A DNA stretch of 64,000 nt from Amphirosellinia nigrospora (GCA_004123355.1 SCHM01000005.1:1-64000); one strand, 5' to 3'; shown: positions 12,080 to 24,017, counted from the stretch's first letter. A program made the numbers and translations. Notes: a model not told the origin generated them from the letters alone.

Positions 12080-13169
12080 ATGGCTTCTTTTCCTGAGGGT
12101 CGAGGCGGTGGCGGTAACGACGGCGGTCGCGTGGTATGGGCCGTGGTGGTAACGGCGGCGGGCGCGGATTCCCGTCACGGTTCGACAAGCCTCTCTCCCA
12201 CATAGGTGGGTCGTGGTGGTGGCCGTGGTGGTTACGGTGGTGGTTACGGTGGTGGAGGCCGCGGTGGTTACGGTGGTGGCCGCGGCGTGGTTACGGTGGT
12301 GGTAGAGGCGTGGTTACGGTGGTGGAAGCCGCGGCGCGGTTACGGTGGTCGTGGAGGCGGTGGTGGTCCTGGTCGTGGTGATTTCGGTGGCCGCGGTGGC
12401 GGTGGTGGTCGTGGTCGTGGTGATTTCGGTGGCCGCGGTGGCGGTGGCGGTGGTTCGGGGGTGGTCGCGGTGGGCAAGTCCCACCAGGCCCTGGTGGTTT
12501 GGCTCCGATTGGAGCGGCTGGTGACGTGGCTGTCGGACGAGGCACCTCCACGGCTGGGTTTCCGGCGACCGTGGTGATACGATCGACAACGAGGTCGGCG
12601 TCGACCTCAACCGCAAGGGAAGGTCTGCGGATCTTCGACCGCCAGGACGCCAATAATGAGTGGGGTTCGACAGTCAGGTTACCTGGCGTTTGGGGGACCT
12701 CGGCCACAGTGCCGGCAGTTTACGAGGCCTTTGCGGCCGATCAGAAGATCAAGCCGGGCGACAAGGTATTCGCCGAGTTCTTCAAGGTCTCGGACAAGGC
12801 CGGGAGAGCCACGAGAAGAAGAACGCCGAGTTCTGGCAGGCCAAGCATGAACGGACGAGGCCATCAAGTCGGGAGGGTCGACCCGACCGCCATCCCAGGC
12901 GCGCCCGTTGGCACCGCTATAGGGCCTTCGGAGGATTGGCGGCCCGGCTCGGCCCAAGAGGTCGAAGCCGCAGGAATTCCGGGTAACGGAAGTAGATGAC
13001 GAGATGGATACGATCCACGGCGGCGGCGGCGGCGGCAACGGACGGCGACAGAGAACACGCCGACAATGGAGAACGCTTTGTCGGAAGTGATAGGGGAATA
13101 TACGGAGGAAGCTATGGATGAGCCATGGAGGATGAGATCGACTACTCCGACGGTCCTGAGGTCCAATAG
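12080..13169 (+). CDS. RGG/GYGG-box orphan protein, family R (copy R1)
   Basis: The start is chosen at the ATG reading MASFPEG, because the second copy at 33,691 begins the same way after a homologous leader. A Gly/Arg/Tyr-rich low-complexity part follows (codons GGTGGT..CGTGGT, about 12,200-12,470), of the kind found in RNA-binding RGG proteins. A proline/glycine linker and a more ordinary segment come next, for example KIKPGDKVFAEFFKV near 12,750. The C-terminus is acidic (EEAMDE, then DYSDGPEVQ and stop), matching R2 (EEAMER, DFGEGPEILR). Several frame changes are needed, so it is either decayed or carries sequence indels. The function is unknown; RNA binding is only inferred from the RGG box. 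Confidence 0.55.
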
Positions 13170-13511
13170 TTTGGCCAATGGGATAAAAGTTTTTTTTTCT
13201 TTTTCTTTTTTCATATGTAGTCTTCCGAGGAAGAAGACGTTAAAATACAATACGACTTTGCTTTGCTAAATCTAATGATGCCTTTATGTGATTAATTGAC
13301 CGTGATAGAGCTAGGTAATTGTATTAAATGTCTAAATGATAATGACTTGATAATAGATAAAGCTGTGATATGTCATGTAGCTTAGTGAGGACTGTAGATT
13401 TGTGTTATATGGATCTGGCGGAGATCTTCATCGGTCGCCGGGCGTTGATTCGCTGCCGCGTGCTAGTATCGGACTCGGATGATGGCAGGATAGTCGAACA
13501 TCTCTACATGT
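13170..13511. other. Intergenic, R1-X1 convergent
   Basis: This region lies between two converging genes. It has a T-rich run at 13,190-13,210 that may serve 3'-end formation. Nothing else stands out. Confidence 0.5.
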
Positions 13512-14095
13512 TCATTGCAGCACTACGACCAAATAGACTGCTGATGTGGTCACCAAAACCGTCGCGCCATCCCACTCCACGAGGCTCTCCTCGACAACGT
13601 TCGCCTGAGGCTCGATGACCGTCCAGCGGTCCCCTCGGGGCCTCTCGAGGACACTCGGAGGAAAGAGTTGGAAGGGATGTCTCGCCCAGAGCGAATTCCA
13701 CATGGCGGGTCTCCAACAATTCGAGTAGGGTAACCTGGCCTTCCGGGTCGTCAAGAACCACCTTGTATCGGAGTATGGACTGTGCCACGACGCTCGATGC
13801 GCTCTCAAAATCTGCCCAGATAAGTCGTAACAGCGGATGGCTTCGTTCCTCCTTGGTGATTTCATCACTTTGTCGATAATGGACCATGCTGTAGAGGTGT
13901 CGAAGGAGGACGATGGCAGCGTTAATATTGAACCTGCATCCAGGCTGGTACGAGGGAGCGCTTTCGGCATTCTTGTTGCTAAACGGAGCGGGATAGGGTC
14001 GCGATAGGGCGAAGTTCTGAGCGGACTCGTCTCCCGCGTACTTTACGCGCATATCACCAAGGTTGGCGAAGGTGTTCGGGGAGGCTCGAAGTCAT
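13512..14095 (-). CDS. Orphan family X protein, truncated copy X1
   Basis: It is homologous to the N-terminal half of the gene at 31,685-32,934. Shared blocks in order are LGDMRVKYA / LGDIRLKYP, AAIVLLRHLY / VAIILLRHLF, LIWADFESA / MIWADLGTA, LLETRH / ILENRL, and PFQLFPPSVLERP / AFQLWIAPSYLDRL. About two small frame changes are required, one just after the start ATG at 14,095. The C-terminal half present in X2 is missing. No known domain was recognised and no function can be proposed. Confidence 0.55.
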
Positions 14096-15125
14096 GGTCG
14101 GTGTCACGATGTAGAACTACACCATGCCGCAACAAAGTAGAACGTTGTCGAGTCGAGCAGTTGGCCGCTGCAGTTGAATATACGCGTACAGGGGCTTACG
14201 ACAGTCGGTGATGGAATAGATTCGTACTCGTTAGCTTGAAAGGAGCTTTGATGGAGAACGAGTCTGTCTGTCTCGACTTGCTGCGAAATGCCGCGCGTTT
14301 ACGGTGGAATACAGCACTTAACTATCAAGGTACCCAGGCCTAACTTAGGGGCTTCTACCACTATGATCGCCAATCATGCTGCTGAAGGTATGCTTAATAC
14401 TTGCCAGGAGCCCTGTGTTTGAGATAGGTAGGTAATTGATTTGATTCAAAGCCACCCTTTAGAGTCTCTATGCACACACACATTCCTTATAGATGAAATA
14501 AAGACGAGATGAACAATGATATATTGATTACAAAGTGTCCATCGTGCTCGTGAACCTGTGACGGGCGATAGAAGCAAACCGGTTACTCCAAGTAAACGTA
14601 AACCTACAGTATATTACATACTGCTTAGCGCCACGAAGTAAACACTTACCTGCCACCTCGACCCCGCGCATTGTCGATGTTTTGCCCAAGATCTTCGCAC
14701 TTCTCCAATTCCGCACACTCTAATTAAAACATCCTTGGCAAATGCTTTGGCAGCTCACAATTATCTGATAAGGCTACACTGAAATCGCTGTTTCTAGTAA
14801 AAATAATCGTTTTAAGTGATTGAATGCTAATTGTAGTAGTTTATAGAAAAATGCTATTGTCGATGTATTTCTAAAAAATAGGGGGACTGTGTAAAGTGTG
14901 GGTGGGGCGCGACATTTCGATTCGAAACTAGTGTACTTACTAAGGTCGGGATGAGTAGGCCTATGGTCACATGATCCACCGAGTCATACCTAGGTACCTA
15001 GATAGATAGCACAGAAGCACCTGTTAGATACTGCATCCAACTCCGTCTCTCGCATTATTGTTCCAGAGTATCTTCGCAGCTCCTCAATATAACATTCAAA
15101 CTTTAGATACATTATACGATTCATC
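14096..15125. other. Intergenic, X1-C1 divergent promoter region
   Basis: No gene is supportable. It holds one exact TACCTAGGTA palindrome at 14,987-14,996, 139 bp before the C1 start codon. Confidence 0.55.
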
Positions 15126-17671
15126 ATGTTTCGATCATCATCCGTCGACTCGCAGACCCCTGTTCGGGAGATGCAGAATGTGCACGGCTTGCTCAAGGAG
15201 CTACATAGTGGCTCGGGACAGATATCATCTGGATTAAAGGTCGAGATCGAGAATACGGTCGGGCTTATCAAGAAGAAACAAACCAACAATATTAAGTTGG
15301 AGGACCGTATCGAGGTTTCAAAAGAGCGGCGGGGGATTCTATTGAACCTCCTATCCCTGGTGAGAGATGCATTTGGCGAATCCGAGATCAAGGAGTGGAG
15401 AGAAGACCTTGCCAAATATAACCAAGAAGATTTGGAGCTTGTTTTGAAGCTGGTCATCGGAAAGGACGGTACTCTCGATCGCATTCGGAATATGTCCAAG
15501 GACGCCAAGGCAGACCTCGTAAACCTAGAGAAAGCTTGCATAGATACCAAGGTATCGGCCCTTGTGAGTCGTCTCCGTGCGGAGAGGAACGAAGCCCGAG
15601 AGGAGAGGAACAACGCACAAGATGAGAGTGACAAGGCGCAGGATGAGAGGGATAAGGCGCAGATCAGGGCCGAAGAGGCAGAGAAACGAGCCTCGTCTTT
15701 ATCAGAGAAGAAGCAGAAGATCTTGGAACTCCAGCAGAAATCCAGTCGTCTCGAGGAAGAAAACCGCCAATTGACGGATGAAAACACCAAACTAGGTGAC
15801 TCCGTGCTCGAATTAGATTTGGAGCTGGAGGAATCGAAAGCCTCGTTAAAAAAGAGCGAGGATAAGCGAAAAGAGGCGTTGGAAACGGAGGCGCGTATGC
15901 GTGGGCTTCTCGTCAAGAACGAGCACGAGATAGAGGCGCTGGAAGAGAAGGTAAAGGAGCAAGAAGAGAAGATGGGAGAGATGGAGAAGAAGGGTCGCGA
16001 AAAGGACGCGACCATCTCCCAACTGGTCAAGGAGAAGCAGGACGCCCAGCAGGAGTCTGTCGCGAATCGCCAAGACTTTGACGAACGTGTCAAACAGTTG
16101 GAGCGGGATTTATGCGGTAAGGAGTTAACTATCACTCGTCTTCAGGGTGATGTCAATAGGGAGCGCCTATACAAGGAATCGGCCGAAAAAGTCGCCGCCG
16201 ACAACGCCGCCGATTACGTCGCCAAGTTGGATCGCCAGATACATGAAGGCGAGAAGGCCATCGAAGGACGGGACAAGCAGATCGAAGAGATTCGCCGGCA
16301 AAAGGACGAGGTTGAGTCGCAGTTAAAGCAGACCAACCAGGATTTAAGTCAGGCCAATCAAGATTTGGTCCAGACGAATCAAGATTTAGGACAGGTCAAG
16401 GGGCAGCTGGAGCGTGTCGAAGGGGAGCTGAACCAGACCAGCTCGGAGCTGAGCCGGGCCACCGTGTCGCTGGAGCATGTCAAAGGACAGCTAAACCAGA
16501 CAAGCTGCGAGCTGATTCAGGTCAAAGGGGAGCTGAACCAGACAAGCTCCGAGCTTATTCAGGTCAAAGGGGAGCTGAACCAGACAAGCTCCGAGCTTAT
16601 TCAGGTCAAAGGAGAGCTGAACGGGGTAAAAGAAGAGTTAGAGGGTGTCAAAGGAGAGCGAAACCAGACCAGCTCGGAGCTAATTAAGGTCAAAGAGGAG
16701 CTAAACCAGACCAGCTCCGAGTTGAGCCGGGTACGAGGGAGCTCGCCAACAATTCCCTAGCGTTAACAGAAGCCCACAACCGGCAGCAGAGTGATTCGGC
16801 TACGAACAAGGCCATCGAGGAAAGACTAGCCAGGATCTTCATGGCCCAATCAGGGTCCCAACAGGAAATCGGACGATGGCTAACGTTCGTACAGATGGCA
16901 GGACAGGCCGACCTTGTAAGTTGTGATGAAGAGCAGCTAACAGGACAGGACCGCGCATGGACCATCCTTCAGCAATGGGACTCGCGAACTGTAGCATTGC
17001 CAACCATGGCCGCAACGACGATAGTCGAAGAACTTCTTGTCCGGCTATACGGAAAGGTAGGCGAATCGGCAATGGACGATGAGGCCGTCGACTTAGTTCG
17101 TAGGCTTATCGGGAGCGTCGAGGTGACTGGGCAGGTCCCTTTCTCTCTCGTCCGTCATGTCGTCGGGGGTTGTCTCGATCTCCTCGTCGGAGAATCGCCG
17201 GAATATTATATCGTGGCCGTTGCTTTCGGACTGCGACAACTAGTAAGTGTAATTAGCCGACGATTCTCACAAGACGTAGGTGATATGGAGCAGCGCCTAG
17301 ATGACATGCTGTCTGATCAGACAACTCCCTTGGGAGCTCTGTCTGTTCTTCTAAGAAGCGATAACGGGTCGGGACTGAAAGGCCGTGTCCGTGACGGACA
17401 AGAGGTCATCCTCCCTAGCGGTACAGTAGTCCCTGCACGATATTGCCCGGGACAAGATATCGGTGTGTTTATATTGCCAGGCTCGGCCGGATACGTATGG
17501 GCGCTGGACCTTGGCACCAATGGTATTAGGCGAGTTAAGGCAACAAGGATGACCGTCGTCGAGGACTGTGAATGGCGGCTCAAGGCGATCGAAGGTGGTC
17601 AAGATATAATTCTTCCATCTGAAGCGGAAGAGGATTGGGATTGGAATTACGAGATGATTGGCGGTGCGTGA
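15126..17671 (+). CDS. Long coiled-coil orphan protein, family C (copy C1)
   Basis: The protein is about 845 residues if the two conserved frames are read as one; they meet near 16,745, with one base apparently lost. Residues 1-145 are helical. From about 145 to 540 it is an almost continuous coiled coil rich in E, K, R and Q. The coiled coil ends in tandem 14-residue repeats (VKGELNQTSSELIQ and variants, 42 bp per unit, about 16,400-16,735). The last 300 residues are a separate domain ending acidic-aromatic (EEDWDWNYEM). There is no signal peptide or membrane segment. It resembles C2 in architecture (coiled coil plus C-terminal domain with a GQ..F..LV motif), but pairwise similarity is weak. 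A cytosolic or nuclear scaffold is plausible; no known family was recognised. Confidence 0.75.
16400..16735 (+). repeat. 42-bp coding tandem repeat in C1
   Basis: Each unit encodes VK(G/E)(E/Q)LNQTSSEL(I/S)(Q/R), two heptads of a coiled coil. The best copies begin near 16,491, 16,533 and 16,575 and are almost identical in DNA, which indicates recent expansion; the outer copies are more diverged. Confidence 0.9.
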
Positions 17672-18230
17672 TATGATTGGGGTAACGGGAGGTGGGCTAG
17701 ATACCTTTTAATATGAAGTGTGCATTTGCAATTAATACTTGCTCCCAACCTATGTATTATTCTTATTGCATGAGATGTGACAAGCGAATTTTCGAGTAGT
17801 TGTAGAAATCATTTCATGGATACGTACTGTGAGATAATATAATGTGCATTTGTGTTTGACTATCGTAATGATCTAGCCTACGCAGTGATATTGGCATATG
17901 GTTGAAAACGGAGTAACGTAGCAGACTGGAATTACTCGGCGACAGTCTACGGAGTCTAATCGGTAAATTATGGCGGTTAGGCGATAACATTAGGGAGCCC
18001 TCAGAGTTTGGCCCCAGTATAAAGGCCTTAATCTAACACTAAATACACCCCCAGAATATAGGCAGCCAATTATATAAGCCCTCAGAATGTCAGATTTCGC
18101 AGCAAAACAGCCCTCAGAATGTTTACCTCTCCTATATAGGCCCTCAGAATGTCGAGCTGCACAGCAAAACCACCCTCAGAATGTCTACCCCACCTTATTA
18201 GACATATGCCCGACGCTATGCATACCCTCT
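17672..18230. repeat. Intergenic with spaced CCCTCAGAATGT repeats
   Basis: There is no gene. Copies of CCCTCAGAATGT lie at 18,079, 18,111, 18,141 and 18,173, spaced 30-32 bp. Weaker versions are near 17,999 (CCCTCAGAGTTT) and 18,048 (CCCCCAGAATAT). The spacers differ but share AT-rich words (TATATAAGC, TATATAGG) and AGCAAAAC. It reads like a degenerate 31-bp tandem repeat. Confidence 0.75.
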
Positions 18231-18231
18231 G

Positions 18232-18600
18232 CTACACACAGAAGACCATCTTCCCGACGTTGGTCGTGGCAGGACATGCATCTAGGACGCCATCGCGAAC
18301 ACAGCAGCACCTCTTGAGGATGATGTCGTGGGGCATGACGCCACCTCGAGTCATGTTCTTAGACACGCTCGTCCTGTTCAAGGTGTTCGAGAGCCCCTGT
18401 ACCTGGCCGAGCTCGAGTCGCGCGACATGATCTCGCACAGCGTCGAGTTCGGGTAGTCGTACCAGTCAAATTGTGTGACGGTGGTCGGATGAGGATTCAC
18501 GCCGGCGACGACCGACACCTCGATCTCGAAGCTCGTGGCGGCGGCATCGATGGGGGAGTCGCTCTTGATCCCTGAATACGGTGGGTTTGCGAGGAGTCGG
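18232..18600 (-). pseudogene. Gene fragment, possibly related to helicase-like gene H
   Basis: Clean coding texture runs on the minus strand, including SFEIEVSVVAGVNPHP and TQFDWYDYPNSTLCEI, with one frame change before it ends. The pattern FE(I/V).V..-P.P..-(F/W)D.(Y/W)..P..T resembles a C-terminal stretch of H (QVFEVLVAPSPSSG..WDRWWNMPKLT), so it may be the remnant of a second H copy. The alignment is short and gapped, and I would not defend it without a profile search. No start or stop is assigned. Confidence 0.3.
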
Positions 18601-18835
18601 CCTACGACTAATTATCGGGACCTCGTCACGTCATGCAGCTACATTATCGCGGAGCCACAAAGGTACAGAGACTCGAACAAAGAGGTCATGTATATAGCCC
18701 AGTTACGGCTAGGGAAATGGTTTACGAGCGTACTATGACAAATTACAGCTCACATGTGATTAAAAGCTTAGACTATGCACTTGATCATTTGACTAAAATA
18801 CTTAAAGGCCATAACAATCTACCATTCGGGCCACC

Positions 18836-20680
18836 TCATTCCATCATGCGAGATAACATCTTCGCACTCGGGGCTCTTATTGCTCGGGCCAATCCATTCG
18901 TGCCACCTGCTGTAAACCTACTCGCTACCTTGGTTTTATCAGAGCTGGCCATTACCGGGTTATGAGCCCGGCACTCATCACCTCCGAATTTGACATTTCT
19001 CCTGTATTTCTGCGGCCCTGGTGCCATTACCTGTCCCCTTTTCGTGTTAAATAGTAGGTCCTCTTGGGTTGGCAAGGAATTGGGCTGTGAGATGTTCTCG
19101 GCATCTACATGAGCATGTGACGTGCTCTCGTGCTCCGAGCCGGTACCATCTATATCCATGCCGGTGTCCACAAGAGGGAAGTCGTCCGCGGGAGGGAAAC
19201 CATCGTCGTCCTCGTTTCTCATCTCCAAATCCTCCCCAGACTGCCCGCCAGTCCTATCATCGTCATCACCATCAATAACCATTGGATCAGGGCCCTGCCC
19301 ATCACCAATACCTAACCACGACTCAGTGTCGCTTCGATCGGCCGGGATATCCGGTAGGCGTCGTTGTGCCTGCAACCTCAAGTCATTAAGTCGCAGGCAA
19401 AGCGGAGATTATTTAATTGTCCGAGGTTTTCGGGTGCGCCTCCAGGCGGACGAGAATGGCAGACCAGCTTATATCGGGCCTCCATATCAACAAAGATGGG
19501 GAGCCCGAGATCAGTGACTTGTTCAAAAGCCTCTCGAAGTGCCTTCAGGTCTTGTATATCGACCTTGTAGGGAACTAGACTTGTAGTCTCGGCCCCGCGC
19601 CCCTCCCCTTCGTCCTCGACGTCACCAAGATACATGTCCTCTAGATTTTCCAGGACCTGCATCTCCCATGTCTCAGAATGGTCCTGCGACATCCAAACTT
19701 GACGAGCCTCCTCCCCTATCATCCGGAGATTCCGACGACCCTCCGCCAATCTCACCTGCTCTTGCATGACGGTGAAAATGGATGTTCGGTATGTGAGTCA
19801 TCCATGGGTACTTGCTGTCGATCGTCAATGCGACAAGCCACGGCATATCGGATAAACAACGCCAGGAGGTCCATGTTATCGTTACATGGTGAGGCGAATA
19901 CAAGTATATCAAGAGCCTGGCAAAAGTTGGGGTCCCAATTGGGGTCCGGGAAGCCTCCGACGTTTGCCTCGATGCCATATTCCGTATGATGCTTTGGCCC
20001 AATGATGTCAGTGGGAAATACTCGGCGAATATGGCAACACTTGCGCCAAAGCGACCACATAGACGGATGGACTTGTATGACGGGCCAAGGCGACGCCATA
20101 TACTTTCGGACCGGGTCCTGCTCGAACTCGGCGACTAGGTCATCCTCCATTTCTTGTGTCCATGAGTCCGAGATGACGGCTGGTGGGATACGGGCGAGGA
20201 GGGTTTCGATATCGGGTACGACGATACGGCGGACGCGGCGACGTGTTGACTCGAAGGCCTTGTTTAGCTTGGGCGGCATGGTCGCCACAATCGCAGCAAG
20301 ATGCTAGGAAAATTCTCCAAATGTCTTAATATCTTTTTTTTATTGGCGGTACGTTGATTGTCGCCTTTCTTTGCCTTGCCCTTGCCCTTGTCAGCCTTTT
20401 GACGGGGTTCGTCGTCATCATCCTCTCCATCCTCTTCGTCATCCTCCTCTTCATCCTCTTCATCCTCTCGTTCGTCTTCATCTCCTTCATCTTCATCTTC
20501 TTCATGACGTGGCGGACGGTTGGCATGACCATCAAGACCAGCCAAACCCCGACCAACGTCCCCCTCTCGAGGAATCTTTCGTGGTCTACCCGGCCCACGA
20601 CGCACGCCCGGAGCAGTCGCTGACGCCGAAGGCTCCGAAAATGCCACCGTTCGTGTTCTTAGCATACGCTGGTTCTCCAT
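18836..20680 (-). CDS. AT-hook, acidic orphan protein (Y)
   Basis: Four overlapping minus-strand frames join into one protein of roughly 600 residues. The three junctions (about 20,280, 19,780 and 19,390) each look like one lost base. The N-terminus has a canonical AT-hook core (RRGPGRPRKIP), which in known proteins binds the minor groove of AT-rich DNA. A long run of D/E and a lysine-rich patch follow. The middle (PPKLNKAFESTRRRVRRIVV onward) is a mixed helical domain of about 330 residues. The C-terminal 180 residues are acidic, with DGDDDDRTGG-type stretches. It is probably nuclear. The family was not recognised. The first frame could instead be a separate small gene or be joined by an intron. 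Confidence 0.6.
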
Positions 20681-21910
20681 CGTAATAGATGGGAAACAGA
20701 TGTTTACACCCTACCCTTGCAAGGATCGTGACAGAATGTTGAATGGCAGTGTTGTTGTAATAGATGGGCATAGAATGTGAAATGGCAGCGTTGTTGTTCT
20801 ACGAAAGGCGCAGGGTTGAAGGCTGAGGACCTGTAGCTACCTCGTACGCTATAAACAAATGCAGTGCGAATCAATTCAACTAAACTATGCCCTAATGCCT
20901 AACCGTATAACCACAGTTACGTACCTGTATAATGGTATTTGATAGTGTTACTTGTTAATCTATACTAAAGATGTCCATTGTTGACGGATTTTATGATGTA
21001 GCTGAATTGAACTGCTATGACTTGCATCATTTCGCGAGTAATGGCGACTGGTCATACAGCAGTGCACTCTTAAGCTGATTACCATTCGTCTATTCGGATC
21101 AAGTAGTATCACAACATTAACAAGGTATATACTAACGTCAAGGTCTTACTTCCTGATTGTCTACTGCAAGTCCACACCGAAACCGCTTGGCGTCGCGTCT
21201 AGGTGTTGGACATCACTAATCGGCGATTCCCATTTAATCCTTAATAGAGGACAGCGAAACGAGCAGTTCATATCATCTATATCATTTCAGAAAACTCAAA
21301 TAGTCTCACGATGGTACAATTAGAGTTTATTGTCTCAAACTCATTGCCAATTTAAGAACTAGTCTGGGGATTGATTGGACCCCTAAAGTTGGTTTCACGA
21401 GACGGGAGCTAAAAGTAAGACTGTCCGTCATGATGGATTCATGCCGATTGGTCAATACCATGACTAGTGTTCCCGATCGCCCACTAGTCGGGTCTCACAG
21501 GATGTAACACAACATCAGCATAAAGTATCACAAGATGAAAGTTAAATATGACAAACATAAGCTGTTGATCCAAGCTGTTGATTCGAGCTGGCATAAATAG
21601 ACGTTAGCTTAATTGAAGCGCTATGAATGCCCTACTTATATCCTGGATTTGCTCAGAGAGTTAGGCGGGGTCATTTGACCTGTAGTGGGGTAATTTGGCC
21701 TGTCGTGGGATTTGACCTGTAGTGGGGTGAGCAGTACAATGCAACACACCTTACACGTTCCTACCTGTACGTAGATAGTTACATCCTAGTACGTTCACCA
21801 TTCTGCATCAACCCATCGTTCGCATTCTTCATAACTCACAACTTGCGATAATGTAAATGAATCATGCATGTCCTCATTACAACTGTTAGCTAATATACTC
21901 GCAGTTTACG
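20681..21910. other. Intergenic, Y-H divergent region
   Basis: No gene is supportable. Near its right end, about 21,665-21,730, there are three imperfect copies of (A/G)TTTG(A/G)CCTGT(A/C)GTGGG, a short tandem repeat 180-250 bp upstream of the H start codon. Confidence 0.55.
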
Positions 21911-24017
21911 ATGGCTCAACCGGTGCCAAATCCCATGTTCGATGATGACATGGTGGTGGACGAACAAGGATTCCATATGTGGAAGGATAAGTTGGGTGAG
22001 GTAAAAAAGCATCTCGAGGATGCGGCCAAGACCCCTGGGGTCACGGCGTTATCCTTTAAAGGATTCCCGGCAACCTGCAAGAGCACGTCTCTAATTGCAC
22101 GCATCGTGGCGGAAGCTTCTGATTCGAAAGCACCGGGATTTGTCCTCTACGTTGTCTCGACTGACATCAAGCGTGATTATATCCGCAAATGGCTTAGCGA
22201 TAATGGTATCGACCAGGGTCCTCTGTTCAAGTTGGTGACGGCGCGGACCATGATCGAGGCCTTGGAGTCGAATGGGCATGTCTGGGCGGACGACATTACT
22301 GTCGTGGTGGATATCAATTGGTATCCGACAGTCAACGACGAGATGTTCCTGGCGCTGCTACTGGACCATGCCGAGAATCTTAAGAGAGCTGTCCAGGCCG
22401 ACGGACTTGACCATATGGCCATCGTATTGTTGATGTCGTCCGAGTCCACTCGAACGATTGAGGCATTCAGGGAATGCTTGGGGGATATCACGGAGATCGA
22501 GAATCGCAGCGTCCATCATCATCAGAGCTACGACGGCTAGATGAGGAGCAGCTGAAGCCAACGATCGAAACGATCTTTAAAGAGGGTGGACGGGTTGTGG
22601 TGGCCGCCGATGCGGGGATGGATATCTGGAGTCAGCTCGGGGATCCTCGGCCTGCGATGGTAGCCGATACGCCATGGGAGGACAAGCACGAAGAGAGCCT
22701 CCGGAACTTGAAGGAAGCCAAAATTCTCATGGTGAACAACGAGATTCCATTCGCGGTGCAGTTGGACAAGGTGAGGCTCGTCATCTGCTCGACCCAAATG
22801 GAGGAGACGTTCATGATCGACCCGAGATCATGCAGCTGGTCAAGGCGCCAAGACCTAAGACGGACATGGAGGTTCATAGGGCTCTGTCGTGGGGATGCAA
22901 GTCGACCGAGTATAGAAAAGGTGCCGTCCAATTCTGTGGCTTTGCCGACAGCCTCCCAGACCTGTTGGACCAATGTACGGTTCATAACGACGACTTTGGT
23001 GCGGCATGGAACAAGGACCTGCTCTTCTTTTTGCTGTACAAGTTCAAGGTGTGGCCACGTAGAGCCATTGACGATCTCCCCGGAACCGAAACACCGAATG
23101 TCTTCGTCTATGCGGATGCCATGGGCCGCCTTTCCGTGTTGGGCTGCATAGCCGAGGTGAGCGACGACGTCTTCGAGTGCACCGAGCTGGGACTCCAGAT
23201 TCTGAAAATCTGGAACGATTTGCGTCAGACGGTGGACTTTCATGTGGCGTTCTTGCTGGCCAGAGTGGCCATTTCGTATAAGGGTGCGGACGCCCGAGCA
23301 CCGGCACTCCGAGTTCTTGTTCTCATGGCAGCTATCGCGCACGAGGAGCTGGGCCAACTCCTATTGTTGGAGCCGGAGCATGGGGATCTTGTGGCCTGCT
23401 TCCCTCCGGTTATTCCAGAGGAGCGACAACACGCCGGTGGTTTATGGGCGGCGTCGGGGTTGTATATGGCAGCCTTGAGGGAAATTAAAACCCAAGCTTA
23501 CCCGCCACCTGACGTGGTTACGCTTACCCAAGGCGTCCATATAAGTAGTGCTTCGGCGTTGAGTGTCGAGAAGACGGTTCAGGTGTTCGAGGTGCTGGTC
23601 GCTCCGTCGCCTTCGTCTGGGTCATGGGATCGATGGTGGAATATGCCCAAGTTGACCGAGGCCGAGGTAAAGATGATTGACGAGGAGTTGATGTGGACCT
23701 GGCTCTATCGCGTCGCGCATTTCCGTCCCGAAGCCAACCCGTCCGTGGCAAAATTTGCGGTGGACTGCGTCTCCTATACGAAGTTTTCGGTCGAGATGGA
23801 GAATGAATCTTTGGGCATTGTACCAGTTCGACAAGCCAGCGACGCCGTCACCAGAGGCAAGGGAGGATTCTTCGTCATCTATCAGAGCCTAGGGGTATCA
23901 GGGGACGACTATATATGTAGTGGTTTAACTTGGATCCCGGGTCGGACCTTTGATGAGGTACCGAAGAAGGTCGGTATTCAATTTCCGGCCGTTGTGAATA
24001 GAGTGGCAATTGTTTGA
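21911..24017 (+). CDS. Orphan protein with degenerate SF2-helicase-like motifs (H)
   Basis: The protein is about 700 residues once two one-base losses (near 22,510 and 22,830) are allowed. The first 200 residues follow the order and spacing of an SF2 (DExH) helicase core. They have a P-loop-like KGFPATCKSTS near residue 50 (Lys and Ser kept, the usual Gly before Lys replaced by Cys), VLYVVSTDIKR, and VVVDINWYP where DExH is expected (Asp kept, Glu and His lost). LLMSSES then stands in the SAT position. A later LVICSTQMEETFMIDP and SWGCKSTEYRKGAVQF resemble motifs V and VI. With these residues changed, ATP hydrolysis is unlikely. The remaining 450 residues form an unrecognised domain ending QFPAVVNRVAIV. 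The assignment is inference from motif order only. Confidence 0.6.

Noticed and set aside
12291-12707. His/Arg-rich minus-strand frames at 12.3-12.7 kb
   Set aside because: Antisense of the GGT/GGC-rich RGG region of R1; no independent support.
17997-18190. CRISPR array
   Set aside because: Repeats are 12 bp, imperfect, with related spacers, in a eukaryote, and no cas genes.
20326-20623. Hydrophobic plus-strand frame (LSILFVILLFILFILSF) as a membrane protein
   Set aside because: It is the antisense of the Glu/Asp/Lys-rich part of gene Y.
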